Positions 26,479 through 34,837 are shown, counted from the first letter of the stretch. The stretch is DNA of 64,000 nucleotides from Enterobacter cancerogenus (GCA_000773965.1 JRUP01000045.1:1-64000); one strand, 5' to 3'. Translations and numbers: made by a program. Notes: generated by a model not told the origin, from the letters alone.

Positions 26479-26508
26479 AGGAGTCGAACCTACGACCTTC
26501 GCATTACC
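26479..26508 (-). repeat. Left attachment junction with tRNA-Thr T-arm sequence
   Basis: On the minus strand the sequence reads GTAATGCGAAGGTCGTAGG then TTCG and the core ACTCCT, identical to thrW positions from the anticodon loop through the T-stem. It then departs into GAGACTATCCC instead of the acceptor stem. The 5' half of the tRNA is also absent. It is therefore an attachment-site half and not a functional tRNA gene. Confidence 0.8.
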
Positions 26509-26558
26509 GAAACTCGCGTAACCACATGAGTTTGTGGGGTTCGATTGTAGGACGCACT

Positions 26559-26577
26559 TGTAGTAGATGCTACATGA
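26559..26577. repeat. Left copy of a direct repeat near the island end
   Basis: TGTAGTAGATGCTACATGA matches the sequence at 38195-38213 in 16 of 19 positions, in the same orientation. Each copy lies 65-75 bp inside its core and contains a GTAG-N3-CTAC palindrome. Arm-type integrase or excisionase binding sites are a reasonable guess. Confidence 0.5.
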
Positions 26578-26642
26578 TGAAGTAGTCTTACTCCGAAAGA
26601 CCTTAAACTCTTTTACAGCTCTCTCCTGATGACATTTAGATT

Positions 26643-27500
26643 TTACTTTACACGAGAACAGAACTCTTCCCAGCGAGCGACCAAGGCAATTTTATCAAGT
26701 GACAGCACTGTTTGAATTACGTGTCCTTCAAAATCGATGTAGCTATCAATTGCTCGCTCACTAAAATGAATCATGAGGGTTTCCGGGTTGACTGCCATAT
26801 CACCGCGATCAAAAACAGCATGAAGGTCTTTTCGAAGAGCAATCCCATTCGCTACCTTCATCACACCTCCATTACTATGTGGGTGTATATGCGCAGCATC
26901 CAATGCGGCACGATACTCAACACCAGTTACAGCACACACATTCAAGGAATTCAGCAATACTGCGTTACGGAAGCGAGCCTGACCGAAGCGACTACATGTG
27001 TTATAGGTCTTAATCATTGAGCTATTCACCATATCCCGTATCTGATCGGGATGTAGCTCGAAATCAGCTTGATCAACCTGACTCGGTTTTAAGTGAAGGT
27101 GGCTTCGTGCTGATCCTCTAACCTCGTTGTAAGTCGAGTAAAGCTCTCCTCTCGTCATTGCTTCGATTCGTGCGGGCTGATAGCCCTCTTTAATCAAGCG
27201 ACAATAAGCACTTCGGTAGTCTTGTTGGGACTTTTCAGAAAGTAAAACACCGCCTTTTCCATCAAATGAAATTAACCAGAAATCTTCTTGGTTACTGACC
27301 TTATTCTTACATGCCTTCAAGTGCCAGCCACCATCTCTCGCCCAATCAGCTCGCTGATTACTATGATTGGTCGTGTCATACCCTAATCTATTGAGCCAGC
27401 TATAAAATGAAGTAAAACCCAAATTCTGAACTTTTGAAGAAGGAATACGCACAACTTGTAGTGTGTGGCGCGGTTTTAAGAGTGGAGCGGATTCGTTCAA
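26643..27500 (-). CDS. HNH endonuclease-domain protein
   Basis: A 285-aa protein whose C-terminal part is an HNH nuclease domain (HNH_2-like): NVCAVTGVEYRAALDAAHIH is followed by PHSNGGVMKVANGIALRKDL and HAVFDRGDMAVN, giving the His-Asn-His core. The N-terminal half (about 1-170) is unrecognised and may set specificity. The start is a TTG at 27500 with AGGA 7 nt upstream. No ATG fits better. It is the leftmost gene of the island. It could be a stand-alone restriction-type nuclease, as no methyltransferase is present. Confidence 0.78.
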   Translation of the reverse strand: MNESAPLLKPRHTLQVVRIPSSKVQNLGFTSFYSWLNRLGYDTTNHSNQRADWARDGGWHLKACKNKVSNQEDFWLISFDGKGGVLLSEKSQQDYRSAYCRLIKEGYQPARIEAMTRGELYSTYNEVRGSARSHLHLKPSQVDQADFELHPDQIRDMVNSSMIKTYNTCSRFGQARFRNAVLLNSLNVCAVTGVEYRAALDAAHIHPHSNGGVMKVANGIALRKDLHAVFDRGDMAVNPETLMIHFSERAIDSYIDFEGHVIQTVLSLDKIALVARWEEFCSRVK

Positions 27501-27817
27501 TGATTTTTCCTAAGGTTAAATACTGCCGTTACTCACTCAAACCGGAAATGCAACTGCGTTCAAATTCCGAAAGGACAAATGAATATCAGTCACTTTCAAG
27601 GCTACCCCATCAAGCTTATGTTATATATGACTTTTATTACACTTAGTTTGACTTAGCCTTGAAAAAAAACGCCACCGTAACGCCTACGTAATGCACCTGA
27701 ATTTTGGTGTTTCATTCACTCTTATTGAAACAAAAGGCTGATGAAACGGTAAAATATTAGCACCCAATAAATACTGTTCATCCATACAGAATCAGAATTC
27801 TTAAACTTATACTTGCT
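27501..27817. other. Intergenic stretch without recognisable gene
   Basis: An AT-rich gap of about 317 bp between the HNH and XRE genes. It should hold the HNH promoter. I see no RNA gene, repeat or convincing terminator in it. Confidence 0.5.
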
Positions 27818-28282
27818 CTACCTTCTCAGTTTGTCCCATCGCACCGCTGACACAATGCCCCAATTGCCACTGGCATTAGGCCTACGCCACTTTGCGGTCT
27901 CCATGCTACGTAGATACTCAAGTGCTTCGGAAAACGTGCCAAAACGCTTCTGAGCCGCTTTATCACCTACGCCAAACGAACCATCGCGACTACTCGCAAG
28001 TCCAGGATTAAAGCACGAGCCATCGGCCGCGTATGGAACCAACAGTTCCGGGTCGTCATCTTTAGATGAGTCAGACGCTAATAACTGCCATGGCTCAACA
28101 CTCAGAGCGTTAGCCAGCACCTCGATCGCATCTAGAGACGCGTTGGAGCCACCACGTTCAATACGACTCATATAACTACGAGCAAACCCACACCGATCAG
28201 CAAAGGCTTCCTGGCTCATTCCGGTGGCAATGCGCAGTTCTTTTACCCGCTCGCCAAACTGTATTCTCAAGGTCTTATTCAT
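27818..28282 (-). CDS. XRE-family transcriptional regulator
   Basis: A 154-aa regulator. The N-terminal Cro/C1-type helix-turn-helix spans about residues 5-60: FGERVKELRIATGMSQEAFA then FARSYMSRIERGGSNASLD. A conserved-looking tail, FGTFSEALEYLRSMETAKWR then RPNASGNWGIV, also occurs in XRE proteins of integrative elements. The ATG at 28282 is chosen because the DNA-binding domain begins there. It has no evident Shine-Dalgarno and a 15-bp palindrome overlaps the start, so leaderless autoregulated translation is possible. It may control the HNH gene or island transfer. Confidence 0.85.
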   Translation of the reverse strand: MNKTLRIQFGERVKELRIATGMSQEAFADRCGFARSYMSRIERGGSNASLDAIEVLANALSVEPWQLLASDSSKDDDPELLVPYAADGSCFNPGLASSRDGSFGVGDKAAQKRFGTFSEALEYLRSMETAKWRRPNASGNWGIVSAVRWDKLRR

Positions 28283-28296
28283 GCACTGAATGTGCA
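28282..28296. promoter_or_regulatory. Palindrome at the XRE start, possible operator
   Basis: TGCACTGAATGTGCA is a perfect 5-bp inverted repeat with a 5-bp centre, directly abutting the XRE start codon. Position fits an autoregulatory operator of a small Cro-like dimer. Confidence 0.4.
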
Positions 28297-28521
28297 GTTT
28301 TGACCACTGTAAGGCCACGCTCCATATGAGACATTTTGAATCTAAAAGCTCTATTTGTGAGCACAATCTCCCTCTCAAGAAGCCTGTATCATTACACCAA
28401 ACAGATTTAAAATGAATACCAATAGTAACAAATAAAATCAAAACCGTATGATGGTCATCACTGGTTAAGTGTCTTCAGCACTCACTATAAGCTGTGATGT
28501 TGTTTGGCAAATGAGGGAATC

Positions 28522-28890
28522 ATGACGGAATCAGGCTTTATATTACCGATGGCAGCGGGATCCGTGCTTAGCTGGGCCAGTTACAGCATAGTTGCTCACG
28601 TTTCATTAAAACGGCAGATCAGCAGCCAACGAGCAATATCATGGGGCATTTTGGGAACTCTCGCTTTGGTGCTGGGAGTGTGTGCGTTTTCTGCTGTGAG
28701 TGCAGAACATACAACAGAAAAGCAAGGTGCTGCTTGCTCAGATAATACACCGGAATGCTATGCAAAAGCGCACCACAACCCCGTTAGACAGTGCAAGCAG
28801 GTAATGGACAATAAAGCGACGTTTCGCCATGTGTGGCAGGAAAGTGAAGCTCAACCGGTTTTCGGAACTTACTTATGGCACGACGAGTAA
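28522..28890 (+). CDS. Small membrane protein of unknown function, possibly cut short by a stop
   Basis: A 122-aa product with a hydrophobic segment near residues 8-24 and another at about 40-60 (ISWGILGTLALVLGVCAFSA), then a soluble tail with several Cys (AACSDNTPEC, RQCKQVM). GAGGGA lies just before the ATG at 28522. The same frame continues after the TAA for another 42 sense codons to a TGA at 29017-29019 (KKTIQAFGQQAKAINSLG...), and that stretch looks protein-like. It may therefore be a nonsense-truncated longer gene. Family unknown. Confidence 0.55.
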   Translation: MTESGFILPMAAGSVLSWASYSIVAHVSLKRQISSQRAISWGILGTLALVLGVCAFSAVSAEHTTEKQGAACSDNTPECYAKAHHNPVRQCKQVMDNKATFRHVWQESEAQPVFGTYLWHDE

Positions 28891-29019
28891 AAGAAAACGA
28901 TTCAAGCATTTGGACAACAGGCTAAGGCCATTAACAGCCTTGGGATGCAAACACCGCTTCAGTATTTTTGTGTTTTCAACGCCAATACCGGGGAAGTAAT
29001 CGCAGCTTCATTTGAATGA
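28891..29019 (+). pseudogene. In-frame continuation after the stop of the 28522 gene
   Basis: Forty-two sense codons follow the TAA in the same frame and end in TGA, encoding ...GMQTPLQYFCVFNANTGEVI then AASFE. No start codon or ribosome site of its own is evident, so it is probably the severed C-terminus of the preceding protein. Confidence 0.4.
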
Positions 29020-29033
29020 ATGAAGCAACCTGC

Positions 29034-29957
29034 TCATAATATTTCGAACCACTTTTCCGGAAAAACAATCTCATTTAAGGGGTTGATAGTCTCTATTGAT
29101 GCCGAAGGCCAAAGACATTTGGCCTCATCAACTTTCGGATAGGGATCTATCAAAATTACCTTTTTCAAATTTGAGCCACTTTCCCTCAATAGATTCAGCA
29201 AAGCATTATCATACGCATTAAAAGAAAAGCCAAAAACAATTAAGACTTTGCTATTGGCTAAGGCATTCCTAGCAAATGACCAAACATCTAATAATTCAAG
29301 CGGAGGTTCTTTTTCAGGAGCAGGGGGAACAATTAAAGCTTTCCCTGTCCTGCCAGGTTTGCCGCTGGTGTATTTATTATATTTATCCCACGATAAAGAG
29401 CCATGTAATTTAGCCAGCAGGATCTCACCAGTAACTCTCACATCTGCATTTTGCCAAGGAAATTGTGGATTTCTTCCTCTTCCCACTAAAATTTCATTTT
29501 TTACACCATAATTAAACCCAGAGCAACCTAGGATATACTCGACAATATTATCATAATTACAAGTAATGATATTTTTTAAACCAGCCCCCTCTAGCTCATT
29601 AAATAAATTTCGTAAAAAAACTATCCTTTCATTTTGTTTCACAATTTTTTCATCGAACATAGCAGCAGAATATCCACCACGAATCCTAGTAATGAATGGT
29701 TCAGTTAACCTTCTATTAACATACCAAACAACTCTGCTCCTACGGTGAGAAGATTTATTAATACACCAATAAACAAAATTTTCGTATGTTGCTTCCGGAT
29801 TTTTTTGTATCCAGACAGACCAATCCTCCTTAACTAGATAGAGCTTTTTCTCTTCTGAGGCAGTAAGGTAAGAAATATTAAAATCAAAAAGCTGACTTAC
29901 CAGTGGCAAATCGAAAGCCCATTTAGAAAAACCGGCCCCCAAAAATATAGAAAACAT
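29034..29957 (-). CDS. SIR2-like NADase-domain protein (putative defence effector)
   Basis: A 307-aa protein with the SIR2 Rossmann layout of bacterial immune NADases. Motifs are FLGAGFS at 5-11 (GAGxS nucleotide loop), TCNYDN at 132-137 (catalytic Asn and Asp), KLHGS at 183-187 with His185, and VFGFSFNAYD at 241-250 near the C-terminal nucleotide site. The zinc-binding Cys of true sirtuin deacetylases is missing, as in NAD-depleting defence proteins. Its ATG is one base after the DUF4365 gene stop, so the two are coupled. It most likely degrades NAD+ on a signal from its partners; that role is inferred. Confidence 0.82.
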   Translation of the reverse strand: MFSIFLGAGFSKWAFDLPLVSQLFDFNISYLTASEEKKLYLVKEDWSVWIQKNPEATYENFVYWCINKSSHRRSRVVWYVNRRLTEPFITRIRGGYSAAMFDEKIVKQNERIVFLRNLFNELEGAGLKNIITCNYDNIVEYILGCSGFNYGVKNEILVGRGRNPQFPWQNADVRVTGEILLAKLHGSLSWDKYNKYTSGKPGRTGKALIVPPAPEKEPPLELLDVWSFARNALANSKVLIVFGFSFNAYDNALLNLLRESGSNLKKVILIDPYPKVDEAKCLWPSASIETINPLNEIVFPEKWFEIL

Positions 29958-29958
29958 G

Positions 29959-30912
29959 TTACAACAACCTTTTATTACTAATCATGCCCCATAAATCTTG
30001 ACGTTCATATTCTGATAAAGATTCAACCAATTGAATAGCAGCAGCATTCACATCATTACTCAAATTATTGTTGAAGATAATACTTTCCAACCTTAAACAT
30101 ATATCTGGAATGTATCTCATTATATTACATATATGCTCCGCCACATGCTCACAACAATCATCCAATGCAACCTTCACTGAAAATATCATTTTGATTAACT
30201 GGACATCATTAAGCAAAGACAATCTTTTTATTATATATTGGTAGCGAAAATCATTTTTTTCCTTCGGGAAATATAAACTTAATCTATAACCAGCATCAGC
30301 AACAATTCTGTCATCATAAAGAAGGGAAAGAAAAGTATCTAATAGTTCATCCCATGCAGTATGAGATGAGATGGTGCTTAAATTTTGAAATGAATCTTTC
30401 TTTTTCTTTTGATTCGATTGAGGCATGGTTAGGTAAGAAAATTTAATAAAATCCTTCTTAATCCTTGTTAATTCAGCGCTATCAATAAGGGTTTGCAAGC
30501 TGTCAGAGTCTAATAAGTGTTCTTGAACCGAAAGATTAATTACCCATGGCCCTTTATTGGTAAGCCTGTCCTTAGCTATATCGCTCAAATTAACCCAAAC
30601 ACCTTTTTCATCCTCAGGATCATAGACGACACCTATTATAGGTAAAGTGCATCTAGACCAATATTCAAAATGAGCTTTATCACTTTTGAAAGAATAACGA
30701 CCTGAACTCGTTTTAAAACTTTTCCCTGTTTTTATTTGAACTCCTATCATTGCTCCTGTAGCAATATTGCCCACTTGAGGCTCAATAAATGCATCTATAC
30801 CAACATCAAAAATCCTAACTGGACGGTAAATTACTTCTTGTTTGCTACATAGATATTGTAAAAAAGCTGAACCTAGCTCGCCAATGTGGGATTCAGAAGT
30901 TACTCTTGTCAT
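29959..30912 (-). CDS. DUF4365-like PD-(D/E)XK nuclease-fold protein
   Basis: A 317-aa protein whose first 110 residues match the DUF4365 pattern: GELGSAFLQYLCSK (Glu12), FDVGIDAFIE (Asp40), then GVQIKTGKSFKT (Gln59-x-Lys61), the E...D...QxK core of a restriction-like nuclease. HFEYWSRCTLPIIGVVYDP follows. The C-terminal ~190 residues are helical and unassigned and may be the sensing or partner-binding part. AGGTGG lies 5 nt before the ATG at 30912. It is the middle gene of a three-gene operon with a zinc-ribbon protein and a SIR2 protein. Confidence 0.78.
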   Translation of the reverse strand: MTRVTSESHIGELGSAFLQYLCSKQEVIYRPVRIFDVGIDAFIEPQVGNIATGAMIGVQIKTGKSFKTSSGRYSFKSDKAHFEYWSRCTLPIIGVVYDPEDEKGVWVNLSDIAKDRLTNKGPWVINLSVQEHLLDSDSLQTLIDSAELTRIKKDFIKFSYLTMPQSNQKKKKDSFQNLSTISSHTAWDELLDTFLSLLYDDRIVADAGYRLSLYFPKEKNDFRYQYIIKRLSLLNDVQLIKMIFSVKVALDDCCEHVAEHICNIMRYIPDICLRLESIIFNNNLSNDVNAAAIQLVESLSEYERQDLWGMISNKRLL

Positions 30913-30939
30913 AAAAACCACCTAGCAACATTTAATTTT

Positions 30940-31284
30940 TTAATAATTACCTCTACAAACCTCACATTCACTTTGGTCTCTTTTCTCATTAGTCGTTCTA
31001 TATGACGCTCCATAATGATAAAAATTCTTGGCCTGACCACATTTTGGACATAGCTTAAGAAATTCTCCATTTAGAATCCCACATAGATTGGTTACCCTCA
31101 GTCCTCTACCTTCATTTTCATTTGAAGAGTCATAACCATTCACCTTTGTTGGCATCCCAGACAAATCAAAAAAACTATAATTACCAGTTAGATAAAAATC
31201 TGTTAATTGAGTTATCGAAAAAGAATCATTTCCGTTCGAAATTAATATTTCGCTATCTAATCTCACAGGAAGAACAAGCGACAT
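30940..31284 (-). CDS. Small zinc-ribbon protein, first gene of the SIR2 operon
   Basis: A 114-aa protein I cannot assign. The C-terminal third has paired cysteines, LCPKCGQAKNFYHYG and ECEVCRGNY, that would bind one zinc. The N-terminal part is beta-rich with no known motif. A GGGGG ribosome site lies 6 nt before the ATG. It precedes the DUF4365 gene by 27 bp on the same strand and so probably belongs to the same functional unit, perhaps as a nucleic-acid or ligand sensor. No close family is recalled. Confidence 0.65.
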   Translation of the reverse strand: MSLVLPVRLDSEILISNGNDSFSITQLTDFYLTGNYSFFDLSGMPTKVNGYDSSNENEGRGLRVTNLCGILNGEFLKLCPKCGQAKNFYHYGASYRTTNEKRDQSECEVCRGNY

Positions 31285-31350
31285 TTACACCCCCTATAAT
31301 GATTACTACGCTCTTATCTCATTATGACGATCATGAGCTACTCAGAAAAT

Positions 31351-31974
31351 CTACAACACCTTATAAATGACATCAATCTCATCCTTCTCATTCTGTGACA
31401 CTCTGCTCTCGTTTAAAGGCATGATAGACGCTATAGTCGCTCTAGAAACGCCATATTCTCGTGCTAACGCACTGACACTGGTTCCGCTATACTTTTTCTC
31501 TAAAATTTCGCGACGGGCTTCTGGCGCGATTTTAGACGGTCTTCCCAACTTCTTGCCTTCGGCTTTTGCTCGTGACACCCCCGCCTGAGTTCGTTCAATT
31601 AGCAAGTCACGCTCCATCTCCGCAACTGCTGCCAGCATCGACAACAGAAGCTTACCGGCAGCAGAGGTGAGATCAGTTGTGCCAAGCTGGTGGACAATGA
31701 CTTTGATATTACGCTCAGCCAGCGCCTTTATCGTTTGCAGGACGTCAATCGCATCACGCCCCAGACGATCGAGTTTCGCTACCACCAACGTTTCACCATC
31801 ACGGATTTTATTGAGCATTTCAGAAAACGCTTTACGTTGCATTGCCGGAACCTTCCCGCTAACAACATCAGCGAACCAGTAATCAATTTGCCACCCAGCC
31901 TGCCCAAGTTCCAGCCGTTGGTTCTCAGTATCCTGTTGCGATGTCGAAACACGCCCGTAGCCAAAAATCGCCAT
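31351..31974 (-). CDS. Serine recombinase (resolvase/invertase type)
   Basis: A 207-aa small serine recombinase. The catalytic domain has YGRVSTSQQDTENQRLEL with Ser in RVST, AKLDRLGRDAIDVLQTI, and the long E-helix LLSMLAAVAEMERDLLIERT. The C-terminal helix-turn-helix is KKLGRPSKIAPEARREILEK followed by SALAREYGVSRATI. A tail of about 20 residues extends past the usual end. GAGGAG lies 6 nt before the ATG at 31974. It may belong to a transposon remnant or invert or resolve a local site. No matching crossover repeats were found by eye. Confidence 0.92.
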   Translation of the reverse strand: MAIFGYGRVSTSQQDTENQRLELGQAGWQIDYWFADVVSGKVPAMQRKAFSEMLNKIRDGETLVVAKLDRLGRDAIDVLQTIKALAERNIKVIVHQLGTTDLTSAAGKLLLSMLAAVAEMERDLLIERTQAGVSRAKAEGKKLGRPSKIAPEARREILEKKYSGTSVSALAREYGVSRATIASIMPLNESRVSQNEKDEIDVIYKVL

Positions 31975-32049
31975 AGTCATCTCCTCATCCGGCCCCTGCC
32001 AGAAAACGGTGATGAAAATAGGATGGCCTGCCAGAAAAGCCAAGGCTAA

Positions 32050-32181
32050 TTTTCCAACAGTCTGAAAGCACGCGATTGGAAGGTGCCGGGAAACGGTCGT
32101 TTACTGGCGTGGTTTATCTTTCACACCAAAAATAAGGATGGATTTGTCGCTGCATTGCCATGGCTAAGGTGGTATAGATAA
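32050..32181 (+). pseudogene. 3' fragment of an unidentified gene
   Basis: A 43-codon open stretch ending in TAA reads ...SLKARDWKVPGNGRLLAWFI then FHTKNKDGFVAALPWLRWYR. It has no start codon and lies in the gap upstream of the serine recombinase and the ATPase gene. It looks like the severed C-terminus of a coding gene, probably part of the debris around the recombinase. Family unknown. Confidence 0.4.
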
Positions 32182-32220
32182 CAAGAACATTTTCTACTTT
32201 CATGCAGATGGAGGTTTTGC

Positions 32221-34830
32221 ATGTCAATACTTCAGGAAATTCAAAGCTGGTCCACCAAACTACCACTCTGGCAACAACATGCTATAAATCGAATCTACGA
32301 CTCAAGGCAACTTGAAGATAAGGATTTGGATGACATATACCTTCTTCTTAAACTTCATCATGGAATTCCTGAACAACAGGAAATACAAGCATTAACATTT
32401 ACTGAAGATCAAATAGCTGCAATAGAGAATATATCTTCACTAATTCAGATAAAATCGATAAAAAACCTAGAAAATATAAATGCATTAGCTGAGAAAGAAG
32501 AATTGCCTATATCTCCTACCGGACTCACCATAATCTATGGTGAGAATGGTGCGGGTAAATCTGGTTACTCAAGATTACTAAAAAAAGTTTGTAGAGCTCG
32601 AGATCAGCGAGAACCAATCCTTCCTAATGCTAACCGCCCCCCAGAACAAACTGGTCCGGCTAGGGCAGAATTCGAAATTATTAAAGACGGAGAAGAAATA
32701 ACACTCAACTGGCAAGATGGTACCCCTCCTCCTGAAGAGCTTTCCAATATATCTACTTTCGACTCATTTTGCGCAAGAGCCTATATAGATAACCAAGGCG
32801 ACTTTGCTTATGTACCTTATGGTCTGGACATTTTAACTGAATTAGTTAACGTGTGTAATAAATTAAAGTTAAAGATTGAGCATGACACGAAAACGAATAA
32901 ACCAAATCTAGATATTTTTAGTGAGCTATCAAAAACAAAGACCCAAACTGGTGTTCTTCTTGCTAATTTATCTCATCAGACATCAATACAAAAAGTTGAA
33001 CAACTTGCCTCACTTAAAGAGGATGAAATTACCCGTTTAGATACACTAACAAGAACATTAGCAGAATCTGACCCTAAGCAAAAAGCCCAGATATTAAGGC
33101 AAAAAGCACTACGCTTTAGAGGGCTTCACAAAAGAATAACTGAGGCTTCAACTTCAATATCATCAAATAAGGAAGATAATTTAAAGGAATTAATAGTTAA
33201 GTATAAATCTGCAAGAAAAGCGGCTGAAATTGCGGCTAAAGCTTTCAAAGAAACCCCTGGGCAAATTTTAGGAACAGGCAGTGAACCATGGAAAATACTC
33301 TTTGAGGCAGCACGTGTATTTTCAAAAGAAAACTACCCTGAAAAACACTTCCCAAAGTTAGAAGAAAATGACAAATGTCCTCTTTGTCAAAATGAGTTAG
33401 GCGAACAAGGAGTGAAACGATTAATTTCTTTCGATGAATTCATACAGAAAGAAGCGGAGAAGTTGGCCGTAACGACAAGAACTAATGCTGGAAATGCTTA
33501 TAAGGAGATAGAGAAGTTAAACTTGAGTCTAAATATTGATGAAGCATTAAATAATGAGTTATCAGACTACTCACCTCAATTATTAGATTTATGCTTGGTG
33601 TTTGAACAAAATTTAAAAAAGCGTCAAGGTGATATTATCTTAGCCGCAAGTGAAAAACTTCCTTGGGAAGACGTAAGTAAGTTACTTGATACACCTAATT
33701 TAATCATTAATGAAGCAGTTATAAAACTTGAATCTGATGCAAAGGCTTTAGAGGCAACTTTTAATGCAGAAGCTAAACAGGCTATGGTTAATGAGCATAA
33801 TGAGTTGATGTCACGTTCTAAGCTAAAAGAGTTTAAAGATATTGTTATCGATTGTATCTTAAAATTAGACCTTTGCAATAAACTAAATCAATGTTCTGCC
33901 AGTTGTGGGACAACGGCTATATCACGAAAGTCCACTGAATTGGCGAGATCAATAGCGACACCTGAAGTTATTGAAATGCTTAACAAAGAGTTTGAAGCTC
34001 TAAATGTTCATGAGCTAAGAGTCACAATGCAAAACTCTTCTCCTGGAGGCAAAACTCAATTTAAATTAGTAATGGAAAAATCTAATGGTGCAAGACCATC
34101 GGAGATCCTTAGCGAAGGTGAACAAAGAGCAATAGCAATTGCTTCATTCCTGACTGAAGTTAACTTATCTAAAACAATGTCCGGATTAATCTTTGATGAT
34201 CCGGTATCATCTCTAGATCATCGCCGTCGCTGGCATGTAGCAAGACGGCTAGTAGAAGAGTCTAAGAAAAGGCAGTTAATAGTTTTCACACATGACATTT
34301 ATTTTTTATGCATTCTTCAGCAAGAATCTCAAGAGAATGATGTTGTAAACCTTACACAATGCATCAGAAAAACATCTCAAGGTTTTGGTGTTCACACAGA
34401 TAGATTACCATTTGATGCACTAAGCACCTCAAAGAGAGTTAAAGCATTGAGGGGTATGCATAGCGAAGTAGTAAGACATCATAAAGGTGGAGACGAGGAT
34501 TTAACCAAAAAACTCACACAAGATACCTATTACCATTTAAGAATGGCTTGGGAAAGAAGTGTCGAAGAAATTCTTTTTCAAGGTGTAGTGAACAGATTTT
34601 CCGAAGGAATTTCCACACAAAAACTGAGATATGTGATTGTCGAAGATGAAGATTACCGATTGGTAGAATCTAATATGACCAGATGTTCGAAATTTGCACA
34701 CGATGGTGCTGCAATCGCAATGGTTCCCACTCCTCATCCTGACGAATTAATCAAAGACATCGAAATATTAGAATCGTGGAGAGTATTGATAGAGGGCAGG
34801 AAAAAAGGAGTAGAGGCCAGAAGGGCATAA
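32221..34830 (+). CDS. SMC-like zinc-hook ATPase with C-terminal HEPN/anticodon-nuclease-like motif (RloC-like)
   Basis: An 869-aa ABC/SMC-type ATPase (AAA_13-like). Walker A is GENGAGKSG (107-115). A coiled-coil middle holds one zinc-hook CPLC at 386-389. The signature is LSEGEQRAIAIASF (630-643) and Walker B is IFDDPVSSLDH. The C-terminus has RSVEE (R779xxxE783) and RCSKFAH (R821-x5-H827), which fit the Arg/Glu/His pattern of PrrC/RloC anticodon nucleases or a HEPN RNase. RloC combines exactly these parts: a Rad50-like hook, an ATPase and an ACNase. A suicidal tRNA-cleaving defence role is inferred. A strong terminator follows. Confidence 0.8.
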   Translation: MSILQEIQSWSTKLPLWQQHAINRIYDSRQLEDKDLDDIYLLLKLHHGIPEQQEIQALTFTEDQIAAIENISSLIQIKSIKNLENINALAEKEELPISPTGLTIIYGENGAGKSGYSRLLKKVCRARDQREPILPNANRPPEQTGPARAEFEIIKDGEEITLNWQDGTPPPEELSNISTFDSFCARAYIDNQGDFAYVPYGLDILTELVNVCNKLKLKIEHDTKTNKPNLDIFSELSKTKTQTGVLLANLSHQTSIQKVEQLASLKEDEITRLDTLTRTLAESDPKQKAQILRQKALRFRGLHKRITEASTSISSNKEDNLKELIVKYKSARKAAEIAAKAFKETPGQILGTGSEPWKILFEAARVFSKENYPEKHFPKLEENDKCPLCQNELGEQGVKRLISFDEFIQKEAEKLAVTTRTNAGNAYKEIEKLNLSLNIDEALNNELSDYSPQLLDLCLVFEQNLKKRQGDIILAASEKLPWEDVSKLLDTPNLIINEAVIKLESDAKALEATFNAEAKQAMVNEHNELMSRSKLKEFKDIVIDCILKLDLCNKLNQCSASCGTTAISRKSTELARSIATPEVIEMLNKEFEALNVHELRVTMQNSSPGGKTQFKLVMEKSNGARPSEILSEGEQRAIAIASFLTEVNLSKTMSGLIFDDPVSSLDHRRRWHVARRLVEESKKRQLIVFTHDIYFLCILQQESQENDVVNLTQCIRKTSQGFGVHTDRLPFDALSTSKRVKALRGMHSEVVRHHKGGDEDLTKKLTQDTYYHLRMAWERSVEEILFQGVVNRFSEGISTQKLRYVIVEDEDYRLVESNMTRCSKFAHDGAAIAMVPTPHPDELIKDIEILESWRVLIEGRKKGVEARRA

Positions 34831-34837
34831 CTTAGAT

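Noticed and set aside
26479..26508. A functional tRNA gene at the island's left end
   Set aside because: Only the anticodon-loop-to-T-arm part matches tRNA-Thr. The D-arm, 5' acceptor strand and 3' end are missing.
29034..31284. Thoeris, DSR or SIR2-Argonaute assignment for the SIR2 operon
   Set aside because: There is no TIR-domain gene, no Argonaute, no HerA, and the SIR2 protein is far shorter than DSR proteins.
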